A stretch of 44,711 bases of DNA from an uncultured Collinsella sp. (GTDB lineage: Bacteria; Actinomycetota; Coriobacteriia; Coriobacteriales; Coriobacteriaceae). The DNA lies in NCBI GenBank assembly GCA_902470695.1, contig CABRHH010000023.1:1-44711 (forward strand), read 5' to 3'. A program made the position numbers and the translations under genes. The notes beneath the pieces are model-generated. The model searched no databases. It saw nothing but the letters and a program-made list of their open reading frames with translations, and was not told the origin of the DNA. Positions 8,566 through 16,207 of this stretch are shown one piece after another. Numbering within the stretch: position 1 is the stretch's first letter; each line of letters begins with the position of its first letter.

Positions 8566-9228
8566 TTAGGCGTCCGTCATCTCTGCCGCGGGTTTCACGT
8601 CCTTGGCGCCTTCCTCGCTGGTCCCGTCCTCATCGGCTTCCAAACAGTGTGCGACGATGGCCGCTTTGAGCGCATCGATGCCCAGCCCGGTGGAGGACGA
8701 CGTGACGATCACGTGGTCGGCGGGCACCGTGAGCTGCTTTTTGATAGCAGCTGCCTGGCGGGCCTGCTGGGTGCGGCTGAGCTTGTCGGCTTTGGTGAGC
8801 GCCACGATGAAGGGGAAGTCGTTCTCCTGCAAAAACCCGATCATCTGGTGGTCGAGCTTGCTGGGATCGTGTCGGATATCCACTAGCGCCACCACCAGGT
8901 TGAAGCTGCGCTCCGACTCGAAGAAATCGCCGATGAGCTTGGCCCAGCGGTCGCGCTCGGCCTTGCTGCGCTGGGCGAATCCGTAGCCGGGCAGGTCGAC
9001 GAAGTGCACACCGTCGGCCTCGAAGAAGTTGACGTTGGCGGTCTTGCCGGGCGTGGATGAGACCTTGACCAGGCCGCGCCGGTTGAACAGCTTGTTCATG
9101 ATCGAGGACTTGCCCACGTTCGAGCGGCCTACGAAGCTCACCTCGGGGCAGGTTGACGGCGGAATCTGGGATGCCTTGCCGTAGTTGGCAACGAAGCGGA
9201 CCTTGTTGTAGTTGATGGCCTCTGCCAT
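8566..9228 (-). CDS. engB: Ribosome biogenesis GTP-binding protein EngB (YsxC/YihA)
   Basis: Small TRAFAC-class GTPase needed for assembly of the large ribosomal subunit. It has G1 GRSNVGKS, the G2-region threonine in STPGKTANVNFF, G3 DLPGYGFAQ, G4 TKAD and G5 in TSSSTGLG, all in the family order. The length of 220 residues is close to the usual 195-205, with a short acidic C-terminal tail. ATG at 9228 was chosen because GGAG lies 6 bases upstream and the protein starts with the family-like MAEAINYNKVRFV; the frame is open further upstream only through repetitive leader DNA. It follows mtnN on the same strand with 225 bases between them, and that interval is repetitive. Confidence 0.96.
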   Translation of the reverse strand: MAEAINYNKVRFVANYGKASQIPPSTCPEVSFVGRSNVGKSSIMNKLFNRRGLVKVSSTPGKTANVNFFEADGVHFVDLPGYGFAQRSKAERDRWAKLIGDFFESERSFNLVVALVDIRHDPSKLDHQMIGFLQENDFPFIVALTKADKLSRTQQARQAAAIKKQLTVPADHVIVTSSSTGLGIDALKAAIVAHCLEADEDGTSEEGAKDVKPAAEMTDA

Positions 9229-9328
9229 GGAATGCTCCAAACGGGTTGAGGGTTGCCGTGTTACAGGGTTGAGAGTTGGGGGGAGGGTTGCAGTGTTGAG
9301 GGTTGCAGGGATACGGGCTGTAGATTGA

Positions 9329-9436
9329 GGACCGCAGGGCTGCGGATAACGGACCGGGGCCGCAGGACCGCAGGGCTGCGGAGCCAAGGGATCGCGGACC
9401 GAAGACCGCAGAGCCACGGTGCTGCGGGCCGAAGGC
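9329..9436 (+). repeat. Degenerate 36-bp tandem repeat in the engB upstream region
   Basis: The 18-base string GGACCGCAGGGCTGCGGA is exact at 9329-9346 and 9365-9382 (36-base step). A decayed third copy follows from about 9401. Left of it, 9240-9310 is a G-rich run of GGGTTGAG/GGGTTGCAG words. The whole stretch lies in the presumed leader of engB. Confidence 0.65.
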
Positions 9437-9440
9437 CCGC
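9424..9440 (-). terminator. Short GC stem-loop after mtnN
   Basis: GCGGGCC (9424-9430) and GGCCCGC (9434-9440) pair with a 3-base loop, 13 bases beyond the mtnN stop. No U-tract follows on the minus strand, so this is only a possible terminator. Confidence 0.35.
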
Positions 9441-9453
9441 GAGAACCGCAGTG

Positions 9454-10212
9454 TTACAGATCGGGAGTTGCCGGCTGCAGGTGCCCCGGCAGGCGCTCCG
9501 CGATCTCCAGCGCGATCTCGCTGGCATTGCGCGCGTACGATTCGAGGTCGAACACCCGGGCGGACAGGGCATCGTAGGCCTCGTCGCAATTGTCCGAAAT
9601 CGCGCGCAGCACCAGGCAGGGCACCGCGCATTTGGCGGCGACGTGCGCCACCGCGGCACCTTCCATCTCCACGCAATCAGCCTGCGTGGCGGCCTGCGCC
9701 AGCGCCTTGGTCTCCGCTCCGGAGACGAACCGGTTGCCCGTGGCGATGGTGCCGCGCAGGAACTGCAGCGCTCCGGATTCGGCGCCGTTGTCGGCCGGCT
9801 CGCGGTAACCGCGCGCGGACAGCACCTCGGCGGCAATTCTTATAAGCTCGGGCGTGCTGGCAAACTCCTCAAGCTCGGGCGCCGATTCGGCGATGAGGGC
9901 GGTGTCGGTGTCCAGGTAGCGCAGGCGCGCACCCACCACGATGTCGCCGATGTGCAGGGCGGGGTTCAGGCCTCCGGCGATGCCGGAGAACACGATTGCG
10001 CTCGCTCCGTAGGCGCTGATGAGGTGCTGCGTTGCCGCTGCGGCGTTCACGGTACCCATGCCGGCACAGGTGGCAACGATGCGCGTGGGGCCGTAGGTGC
10101 CGCACACGATGTGCAGCCCCATCTCGTCGCACTCCTCGCCGCCGTCGAGCGCCTGATAGATGTGGCGCACCTCCTTTTCGAGGGCGCCGATGATGGCGAT
10201 TGTGGATGCCAT
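9454..10212 (-). CDS. mtnN: 5'-methylthioadenosine/S-adenosylhomocysteine nucleosidase
   Basis: Cleaves the N-glycosidic bond of methylthioadenosine and S-adenosylhomocysteine, recycling methionine and purine and removing a methylation inhibitor. The 252-residue protein starts MASTIAIIGALEKEV, with the family's catalytic-region glutamate in LEKEV. It carries the substrate-pocket FSGIAGGL motif, the ribose-binding VEMEGAAVAHVA segment and the catalytic aspartate in AISDNCD. ATG 10212 has GGAG 4 bases upstream; the extra upstream codons in frame lack family similarity. It is chromosomally separate from the metNIQ methionine importer at 28.7 kb but belongs to the same sulfur amino acid economy. 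Confidence 0.95.
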   Translation of the reverse strand: MASTIAIIGALEKEVRHIYQALDGGEECDEMGLHIVCGTYGPTRIVATCAGMGTVNAAAATQHLISAYGASAIVFSGIAGGLNPALHIGDIVVGARLRYLDTDTALIAESAPELEEFASTPELIRIAAEVLSARGYREPADNGAESGALQFLRGTIATGNRFVSGAETKALAQAATQADCVEMEGAAVAHVAAKCAVPCLVLRAISDNCDEAYDALSARVFDLESYARNASEIALEIAERLPGHLQPATPDL

Positions 10213-10487
10213 GCTGCTCCAATCCCGTATCGATTCATTCGTTCGAAAGTGTAACAGGCGCGTTTGCGCAGGCGGCACGTCGTGCGCGAGGCTGCATCCA
10301 AAACGCGCCACCTGCCCGGCCCCTCGGTGCAGCGGCCGCCCGTCCCCCGCGCACCTTCATCCTGATGCACGCCGGGAGCCATCTGTCCTGGTGGCCTCGC
10401 ATAGGTCGAGGACAGGGGCTGTGTCGCTGAACGGGCGCAGGCGTGCCGCGGCGCGGTGTTCACCCGCCCAGCGCCCTCTCGGCGCGG
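10213..10487. other. Divergent intergenic region between mtnN and the YitT gene
   Basis: About 275 bases upstream of both divergent genes. An AT-richer patch (about 10220-10256) next to mtnN probably carries its promoter (TACACT on the minus strand at 10253-10248), without a clear -35. The rest is GC-rich with no recognisable gene or RNA. Confidence 0.4.
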
Positions 10488-10517
10488 TTGCGCGGCCGGG
10501 GCGGCAGTTGGTAAGCT
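10488..10517 (+). promoter_or_regulatory. Possible promoter of the short YitT gene
   Basis: TTGCGC (10488-10493), 18 bases, then TAAGCT (10512-10517). The same TAAGCT -10 hexamer is seen at the metNIQ leader. Prediction only. Confidence 0.35.
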
Positions 10518-10547
10518 GAAACCATCTGTGACAAGGGAGACGTGATA

Positions 10548-11420
10548 ATGATGTCCCGCGATACCGCGCAGCTGCAAGACGAATCGAATACGGGGCCAAG
10601 CGAGCGCGGGGGCGGCGCGCGCGGTCGTGTGCCCGGCGCTCCTGGTCGCGGCGAGTCCAGCAGCGTTGAGGATGGTGGGCTGGCTGCCCGCACCCGCATG
10701 TTTCGGCCGAGTCCGCAGCCTCGGCAGGCCCGTCGCGTGGCGGGCCTGCGCCCGGTGGAGTTTGTGCATCGCGTGGCGCTCATCCTGCTAGGCTCGGCGA
10801 TCTTCACCTTCGGGGTGCACAACATCCACGAGGTGGTGGGGATCACCGAGGGCGGCGTGATCGGTTTGGTGCTGTTCGGCGACCATTGGCTGGGCATCCC
10901 GCCGTCGGTGGTGTCCCCGGTGCTCGACGCGGCGTGCTACCTGCTGGCACTGCGCGTGCTCGGCCGCGGCTTTTTGGGCTGGTCGGCGGTGGCGACGGTC
11001 TCGGTTGCCGGCTTCTACCGCATATGGGAGCATCTGCCGAACCTGCTGCCCGATCTCTCCGGCACCATGATCCTCGCTGCGGTGCTCGGCGGCCTGTTCG
11101 TGGGCGTTGGCGTGGGCATCGTGATCCGCCAGGGGTCCTCCGCTGGCGGCGACGATGCGCTCGCGCTGACGATCTCGCGGCTCACGGGGTGGCGCGTGGG
11201 CCGCTGCTACCTGTTTACCGACCTCACGGTGCTCGTGCTATCGCTGAGCTACATCGAGCCGGTCAAGATCGCCTGCTCGCTGGTGACGGTCACGGTGTCG
11301 TCGGCGGTGATCGACATGGTGAAAGACGCGTCGTGGGATCGGGTGGAGTTTGCGGCCGAGGCGCTGCGCGAGCGTGCGCGCCGCCGTGGCGGGGGCCTCG
11401 GCCGCAGTCGGCGTAACTAG
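10548..11420 (+). CDS. YitT-family integral membrane protein, short form
   Basis: Polytopic membrane protein of the YitT/DUF161 family, function not established; some relatives are annotated as transporters. Residues 1-65 are hydrophilic. Five or so hydrophobic segments follow, with the family core VGVGIVIRQGSSAGGDDALAL (split here around residue 190-210) matching the GLVLR.GGSSGGTD pattern. Unlike the second YitT gene in this window (37166-38161), it lacks the C-terminal DUF2179 domain and ends in a basic Arg-rich tail. ATG 10548 has AAGGGAG 8 bases upstream; the GTG at 10542 would be too close. Its stop overlaps the stop of the convergent flavoprotein gene by three bases. Confidence 0.8.
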   Translation: MMSRDTAQLQDESNTGPSERGGGARGRVPGAPGRGESSSVEDGGLAARTRMFRPSPQPRQARRVAGLRPVEFVHRVALILLGSAIFTFGVHNIHEVVGITEGGVIGLVLFGDHWLGIPPSVVSPVLDAACYLLALRVLGRGFLGWSAVATVSVAGFYRIWEHLPNLLPDLSGTMILAAVLGGLFVGVGVGIVIRQGSSAGGDDALALTISRLTGWRVGRCYLFTDLTVLVLSLSYIEPVKIACSLVTVTVSSAVIDMVKDASWDRVEFAAEALRERARRRGGGLGRSRRN

Positions 11421-12052
11421 TGGATGAAGCTTGTCCAGACGCCCGGCTCCTGCGCGGGCGGCTCGATGCCCGCAGCGCGGCCCGCCTCGAGGGATTTGAG
11501 CATCCACGCCATATTGCGCCCCAGCTGGCGCATCGTCCACAGGCCCTCTTCGTCCTGCTCAACCTCCTCGGGGGTGCATCCGTGGACCATGTTCCAGTAG
11601 CGCGAGCTCACCACGGGCATCTGTGAGATGGTGAAGAACTTGGCGATGTCGTCCAGCGATGCGGTGGTGCCGGCGCGCCGTGCGGAGACCACGGCGGCTG
11701 CAGGTTTGAAGCGGAAGGGGTGCGGCTTGCCCGCCTGCCCGCTTGAGTAGAACAGGCGGTCCATGAAGCCAAGCAGGCCGGCGCCCGCATGCGCATAGTG
11801 CACCGGCGCGCCGAAGATGAAGCCGTCGGCCTCAAGCGCCCGCTCGCGACACTCGTTCACACGGTCCGCCTGCACGCAGGACCCGGTTTTGCGACACGCG
11901 CCGCAGGCGGTGCAGCCGCCCTTGGGGGCGGCGCCGATCCAGAAGATCTCGGTATCGATGCCCTCCTGCTCGAGTGCGCCGGCCACCTCGGCAAGTGCGC
12001 GGTGCGTGCATCCGAGCTGGTGGGGACTGCCGTTGACAAGCATGACCTTCAT
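11417..12052 (-). CDS. Flavodoxin-fold oxidoreductase with ISF-like cysteine cluster
   Basis: NAD(P)H-dependent FMN reductase/flavodoxin-like protein of 211 residues. The N-terminal MKVMLVNGSPHQLG contains the FMN phosphate loop (GSP.....T). Residues around 50-62 read CTACGACRKTGSC, that is C-x2-C-x2-C-x5-C, the compact pattern that binds a 4Fe-4S cluster in archaeal iron-sulfur flavoproteins (ISF). The segment FGAPVHYAHAGAGLLGFMDR is the second flavin-binding region. The partner and physiological role are unknown; electron transfer or quinone/nitro reduction are possible. ATG 12052 is preceded by AAGGGA at a 6-base spacing. The frame stays open upstream through a repetitive region that I regard as non-coding. 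Confidence 0.85.
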   Translation of the reverse strand: MKVMLVNGSPHQLGCTHRALAEVAGALEQEGIDTEIFWIGAAPKGGCTACGACRKTGSCVQADRVNECRERALEADGFIFGAPVHYAHAGAGLLGFMDRLFYSSGQAGKPHPFRFKPAAAVVSARRAGTTASLDDIAKFFTISQMPVVSSRYWNMVHGCTPEEVEQDEEGLWTMRQLGRNMAWMLKSLEAGRAAGIEPPAQEPGVWTSFIH

Positions 12053-12220
12053 GGGGATTCCCTTCGTGCGGCCTCGCGGTTCAGGCGTGCGCGGGGCGGT
12101 TGTGCGGTGTGCTACGGGTATACCCAATGTCCGGCTTGGGGAGTACGCCGGGCGAGCAGGGTTCCAGTGGGGAGATCTGGTTACGCGATCTGCAAGTCCC
12201 CGTGCTGTCGTCACCGATTG

Positions 12221-12293
12221 GCCTGCCGGTCCTGGGGCTATCGACGTTGGCCAGCCTGCCGGTCCTGGGGCTATCGACGTTGGCCAGCCTGCC
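12221..12293 (+). repeat. 33-bp tandem repeat (2.2 copies)
   Basis: Copies at 12221-12253 and 12254-12286 are identical; a third begins GCCTGCC at 12287. The unit contains GGCTATCGACGTTGGCCA. A related string, GGCTATCGACGCTGGTTGGC, occurs at 13212-13231, where it is the 3' end of coaX. Confidence 0.8.
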
Positions 12294-12360
12294 AGGGCGC
12301 GGCGAGGACGCGCACGTCCGTGTGGAGGGGCGGGGTGGGCGGGATCTTCCAGGGCAGCGC

Positions 12361-12466
12361 GCGTCCGTTTTGGGGTAGGACAGGCAAGTCCCGCCCAGCA
12401 ACGCCCGGCCGCGCACGCCCGTTTCGGGGTAGGGCAGGCGGGTCCCGCCCGGCAACGCGCGTTGGT
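12361..12466 (+). repeat. 54-bp imperfect tandem repeat (2 copies)
   Basis: GGGGTAGG recurs at 12372 and 12426, with similar flanks (CGTCCGTTTT / CGCCCGTTTC before, GTCCCGCCC.GCAACGC after). It lies in the 497-base interval between the flavoprotein start and the antitoxin gene (12053-12549), which contains no supported gene. Confidence 0.65.
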
Positions 12467-12482
12467 CATACTTCTTTTCAAG

Positions 12483-12511
12483 TTGACTAACATTATGGTC
12501 ACCTATGCGCT
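12483..12511 (+). promoter_or_regulatory. Possible promoter of the toxin-antitoxin operon
   Basis: A -35 TTGACT (12483-12488) opens the only AT-rich patch of the interval. The -10 is unclear: TATGCG (12504-12509) has a short 15-base spacer, and TGCGCT (12506-12511) has 17. The overlapping ATTATGGTCACCTATG could host antitoxin binding, but symmetry is poor. Confidence 0.35.
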
Positions 12512-12549
12512 ACAGTGGCAGTAGAGAGCCGACGTCGAGAGGGTGAGAT

Positions 12550-12834
12550 ATGACAACGCTGACGGTTGATGTGGAACGGGCGGAGCGCGTTGGGCTGGCG
12601 GACGCGAAGGCCAATCTGAGTGCGCTGGTGGCGTGTGTTGAGGGGTCGCGAGATTCGTGTGTGCTGATGCGGTACAACCGACCTGCTGCTTTACTGGTTC
12701 CCTTGCCGGATACGCCTCCGAGAACAACCCGAGCGCGCGGCTCTCTGGCTGAGTTCGCCAGCGCTGAGCGGCGCCGTGATGAGGCAGGCGCGTTTGCACG
12801 GGCGGTGATGGCAAAACATGGCCGTGGTGCTTGA
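12550..12834 (+). CDS. Phd/YefM-type antitoxin
   Basis: A 94-residue protein with the Phd/YefM pattern: an N-terminal GLADAKANLSALVACVEG helix pair followed by a strand with YNRPAALLVPL, which forms the DNA-binding dimer. A C-terminal charged tail (AEFASAERRRDEAGAF) would be the toxin-neutralising part. The toxin start lies 17 bases before this stop, giving the antitoxin-first overlapping order typical of type II modules. Such antitoxins usually repress their own operon with the toxin as co-repressor; that is inference here. Confidence 0.8.
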   Translation: MTTLTVDVERAERVGLADAKANLSALVACVEGSRDSCVLMRYNRPAALLVPLPDTPPRTTRARGSLAEFASAERRRDEAGAFARAVMAKHGRGA

Positions 12835-13189
12835 TGCGAACGCGGTGCTGCGCTACGTGCTCGAGGATGTGCAGGACCAGGCCGATGAGGTGGCGGCTGC
12901 GGTGATGCGCGGGGCTGAGGTCACCGTTGAGGTGATCGCCGAGTGCGTATACGTGCTGGAAGGGGTCTACCAGGTGCCGCGCTCGCTGATCGCCGAGAGT
13001 CTGGGCCTGCTGCTTGACGAGGTGGACTGCCGGCGGAAGCGGGTGGCGGCAACAGCCCTTGGGTTCTACCGTGCGAGTTCGTTCGATTTCGTGGACTGCG
13101 TGCTCGCTGCTGCAAAGGAGGTGGAGGGCGCCGAGGTGCTGACGTTCGACAAGAAGCTGCGCCGCCTGCTTGAACAGGTAGGGGAGTAG
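12818..13189 (+). CDS. PIN-domain ribonuclease toxin (VapC-like)
   Basis: A 123-residue PIN-domain protein. The acidic residues expected to bind Mg2+ are visible: Asp6 in VVLDANAVLRY, a Glu in the EVIAECVYVLEGVY segment, Asp in SFDFVDCVLAA, and Asp in LTFDKKL. VapC-type toxins cut tRNA or rRNA and halt translation. Its length and single-domain layout fit a free toxin, and overlap with the upstream Phd-like gene supports a toxin-antitoxin pair. A Phd-family antitoxin with a PIN toxin is a known mixed combination. The RNA target cannot be inferred. Confidence 0.85.
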   Translation: MAVVLDANAVLRYVLEDVQDQADEVAAAVMRGAEVTVEVIAECVYVLEGVYQVPRSLIAESLGLLLDEVDCRRKRVAATALGFYRASSFDFVDCVLAAAKEVEGAEVLTFDKKLRRLLEQVGE

Positions 13190-13213
13190 CTGCGGTTACA
13201 GTTTGTTTCCAGG

Positions 13214-14014
13214 CTATCGACGCTGGTTGGCCTGCCACAGCAGCGCGAGGCCGCGCAGGGTGAGGGAGGCGTCGACGGTCGTGCGGTGCTGGAGGAGCTT
13301 GGCGATGCCGACGGCGTTATCCCCCGTGATCACGATGGGGGCGTCCGCTTCCAGCTCACGGAGGACTGCGTCGAGCAGACCGTCGATGCGCGCCGCCTCG
13401 CCCAGTACGATGCCGGCCTGCATCGCCTCCCGCGTGCTGCGGCCGATGGCGCGTTTGGGGCGCATGAGCTCGATGACGGGCAGGCGCGCCGCGGCGTCGG
13501 CGAGAGAGCGCGCCCCGAGCGCGGCGCCGGGCGCGATGATGCCGCCAGCGAACGCCCCCGACGCATCGATGACCTCGATGTTGGTGGTGGTGCCCAGGTC
13601 GACCACGATGGCGGGCGCTCCGTATGAGGCACGCGCCGCCACGGCGTCGGCGATGCGGTCGGCACCCACCTCGGCCGGGTCGTCGTAGCGCATGGCTAGG
13701 CCGGTTTTGAGGCCGGGGCCCACGGTGAGGGGGCGCGATGCCGAGCTCGCAGCTAGCGCGTGGCGCCAGCTGCCGGTAAGCGCGGGCACCACGCAGGAGA
13801 GGATGGCGCCGGCGGGCGCGGCGGCGGGCAGCAGGCTGAGCGCCTGCGCGAGCTGGATGCGCGCCTCGTCGACCGTGAGGCGTGCGGGCGTGGTGAGCTC
13901 GCAGGAGCCCATGAGCTCGGGTGCGCTGCTGCCGGATATGCTGAACAGGCCGAACCCCGTGGTGGTGTTGCCCACGTCGACGGCTATCACCTGCGTGCGC
14001 GCTGCCTGCTCCAT
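13214..14014 (-). CDS. coaX: Type III pantothenate kinase
   Basis: Catalyses the first step of coenzyme A biosynthesis, ATP-dependent phosphorylation of pantothenate, in the cytoplasm. It has the ASKHA-fold phosphate loop VIAVDVGNTTTGFGLF near the N-terminus, the pantothenate-site segment GADRIADAVAA, and VVDLGTTTNIEVID followed by GGIIAPG, the core signature of CoaX. It is 266 residues long, normal for the family. ATG 14014 has a strong GGGAGG just upstream. It is divergent from the OPT transporter and convergent with the toxin-antitoxin pair. The last 20 bases of coding sequence resemble the 33-bp repeat unit found about 1 kb away. Confidence 0.94.
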   Translation of the reverse strand: MEQAARTQVIAVDVGNTTTGFGLFSISGSSAPELMGSCELTTPARLTVDEARIQLAQALSLLPAAAPAGAILSCVVPALTGSWRHALAASSASRPLTVGPGLKTGLAMRYDDPAEVGADRIADAVAARASYGAPAIVVDLGTTTNIEVIDASGAFAGGIIAPGAALGARSLADAAARLPVIELMRPKRAIGRSTREAMQAGIVLGEAARIDGLLDAVLRELEADAPIVITGDNAVGIAKLLQHRTTVDASLTLRGLALLWQANQRR

Positions 14015-14024
14015 GAACCCTCCC

Positions 14025-14053
14025 TGGTTGCGATCGGTCAAGGCGATTATACT
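14025..14053 (+). promoter_or_regulatory. Possible promoter of the OPT transporter gene
   Basis: A good -10 TATACT (14048-14053) lies 17 bases after TGGTTG (14025-14030), a poor -35. It sits in the 103-base divergent gap between coaX and the transporter gene. Confidence 0.4.
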
Positions 14054-14117
14054 GTACGCGCCACACCGTAACCCGACTCCCCGATTCGAGGGGGAGCGGA
14101 TATGCGAAGGAGTATCT

Positions 14118-15932
14118 ATGGAAAAGCAAGGAAGCCGCGCTATGCTGCGCGGGCAGATCAGCATGGCGGGAATCGCCATCGGGTGCGTGGGCTGCGTGAT
14201 CATCACCGCGTCGTCGGTGTACACGGCGCTCAAGATGGGTGCACTGCCGTGGCCGACCATCTTCACCTCGGTGATGGCGTTGGTGCTGCTGCGCGCCCTG
14301 GGCAAAACAAGTCTGAACGAAGTGAATATCACGCAGATCATCATGTCTGCCGGGTCGATGGTGGCCGGCGGCCTGGCGTTCACCATCCCCGCGATCTGGA
14401 TGATGGGCGGCTCGGCGCCCGACGGGTCGGCAACCGGATGGCTGCCGCTTCTGGGCGCGGCGCTTGCCGGAACGCTGTTGGGCCTGGTGGCTACGGCCCT
14501 GATCCGCCGTCGGTTCGTGGATGAGTCGGACCTGGAGTTTCCGATCGGCGTCGCGGCGGCCGAGACGCTTGAGGCCGGGCGCGCCGGCGGCGGCGTTGGC
14601 CGCAAGCTGTTCGGGGCGATGGGCCTGGCCGGCGCGTGGTGCGTGCTGCGCGATGTGGTGGGGGCGGTGCCCGCCCTGTTCGCCAACCTGTCGGTGCCGG
14701 GGGCGAGTGTGGCGCTCTACAACTCGCCCATGCTGGTGTCGGTTGGCTTTTTGCTGGGTGGAGCCTCAGCGGTGCTGTGGCTGATCGGCGCCGTGGCGGG
14801 CAACGTGGGCATTCCCGTCATTGGTGCGCTGACTGGCGCGTTCGATGCCGCTACGGCGCAGGGCATCGTGGCGAGTCTGGGTATGGGGCTCATGATGGGC
14901 TCGGGCGTTGGCGTGGTGGTGCGCGACATCCTGCCGAAAGCGGCGGGCGTGTGGCGTCGTGGTGCCGCGGCCGGCGATGCGGATGCGGCCGCCTCGGCAA
15001 CGGCCCCTGCGGCCGGCGCGATGGCCGATGCGGATCATGCGGCGGAGGTCGACGCGTCGGCTTCGCCTGCTCAGCCTGCCGGCCACGCCGCCTCGGGCGC
15101 CCGGCGCTTCTCGCGCGTCGATGCAGGCGGGCTGGCGCTCATGGTTGCGGCGGCGGCGCTGCTCGCATGCATGGTGCTGGGGCTGGCGCCGGTGGCCGCA
15201 CTGGCGCTGGTGGCGCTCGCGTTCGTGACCGCAATCATGAGCGCGCAGTCGGTGGGCAGCACCGGCATCGACCCCATGGAGATTTTCGGCCTCATCGCCC
15301 TTTTGGCGGTGGCGGCAATCTCGGATGCGACGCCGGTGAGGCTGCTGTATGTGGCCGGTGTGGTGGCGGTTGCCTGCGGGCTTGCGGGCGACGTGATGAG
15401 CGACTTCAAGACCGGTGCGCTGCTGGGCACGAGCCCGCGCGCGATGTGGGCCGGCCAGACGATCGGTGCGCTGCTGGGCACCGTGGTTGCGGTGGCAACC
15501 ATGCTGACGCTGTTCGCCGCCTACGGGCCCGAGGCGTTCGGGCCGGGCAAGCTATTCGTGTCGGCCCAGGCCAGCGTGGTGGCTACGATGATGGCGGGCA
15601 TCCCGTGCCTGCCGGCGTTTGCGGCGGGGCTTGGCGCCGGCGTGGTGCTGCACTGCCTGCGCGTGCCTGCGATGATGCTGGGCCTCGGCGTCTACCTGCC
15701 GTTCTACATGTCTGCGACGGCCTGCGTGGGCGCGGCGATCCGCGCGGTCTATAACCGGGTGTGCGCCGCACGGGCGTCTCGCTTGCAAGGGGTTGACGCT
15801 GCGTCAGCAGCCCGGCAGGTTGCCGCGGATGACGAGCGCGGCACCCTGATCGCTTCGGGCATCATCGGCGGCGAATCGATCGTGGGCGTGCTGGTGGCGC
15901 TGGTGTCGGTTGCGACGGGGCTTCTGGCTTAA
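14118..15932 (+). CDS. OPT-family oligopeptide transporter
   Basis: Secondary transporter of the oligopeptide transporter (OPT) superfamily, 604 residues, with about 14-16 hydrophobic segments. The N-terminal MAGIAIGCVGCVIITASSVYTA, the SLNEVNITQIIMSAGSMVAGG segment and GDVMSDFKTGALLGTSPRA in the second half are characteristic of bacterial OPT proteins. A polar Ala/Asp-rich loop at about residues 275-330 separates two membrane halves. Members import small peptides or metal-chelate complexes; the substrate here is unknown. ATG 14118 has AAGGAG 5 bases upstream. No other peptide-uptake gene is adjacent. Confidence 0.9.
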   Translation: MEKQGSRAMLRGQISMAGIAIGCVGCVIITASSVYTALKMGALPWPTIFTSVMALVLLRALGKTSLNEVNITQIIMSAGSMVAGGLAFTIPAIWMMGGSAPDGSATGWLPLLGAALAGTLLGLVATALIRRRFVDESDLEFPIGVAAAETLEAGRAGGGVGRKLFGAMGLAGAWCVLRDVVGAVPALFANLSVPGASVALYNSPMLVSVGFLLGGASAVLWLIGAVAGNVGIPVIGALTGAFDAATAQGIVASLGMGLMMGSGVGVVVRDILPKAAGVWRRGAAAGDADAAASATAPAAGAMADADHAAEVDASASPAQPAGHAASGARRFSRVDAGGLALMVAAAALLACMVLGLAPVAALALVALAFVTAIMSAQSVGSTGIDPMEIFGLIALLAVAAISDATPVRLLYVAGVVAVACGLAGDVMSDFKTGALLGTSPRAMWAGQTIGALLGTVVAVATMLTLFAAYGPEAFGPGKLFVSAQASVVATMMAGIPCLPAFAAGLGAGVVLHCLRVPAMMLGLGVYLPFYMSATACVGAAIRAVYNRVCAARASRLQGVDAASAARQVAADDERGTLIASGIIGGESIVGVLVALVSVATGLLA

Positions 15933-16069
15933 GGAGACTGCCTGCCTGTGCTCACACGCGCCCGCAAGCAGGGTGCGGGATGCCATGTGGGCTTCCGGGT
16001 TCATCCCGGTGTTGAGAAGCGGGCGGAGAGACAGCCTGTACAAACAATATAATCCCAGGTTGCGGGGGA

Positions 16070-16104
16070 GGGGGGTACCGGGTCATTCAAAACCGGTACC
16101 CCCC
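16070..16104 (+). other. 12-bp perfect stem-loop upstream of the ABC pair
   Basis: GGGGGGTACCGG (16070-16081) and CCGGTACCCCCC (16093-16104) pair perfectly around an 11-base loop. It follows the OPT gene by 137 bases and ends 12 bases before the next -35. It may act as an insulating terminator or as an operator; no U-tract follows. Confidence 0.6.
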
Positions 16105-16115
16105 GGTCTCGCTGC

Positions 16116-16145
16116 TTGACAAAAATAGTTAACCATACGTAACTT
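16116..16145 (+). promoter_or_regulatory. Promoter and possible operator of the siderophore-type ABC pair
   Basis: A consensus -35 TTGACA (16116-16121) is followed after 18 bases by TAACTT (16140-16145). Between and over the -10 is an AT-rich imperfect dyad (ATAGTTAAC...GTAACTTAT, about 16126-16148). It loosely recalls DtxR/IdeR iron boxes; that link is speculative. Confidence 0.5.
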
Positions 16146-16207
16146 ATATACGGATACGATGGGTGCGCGGAGCACGCCCGCGCACACGAGTGTGTTGGGA
16201 GGTTGAC

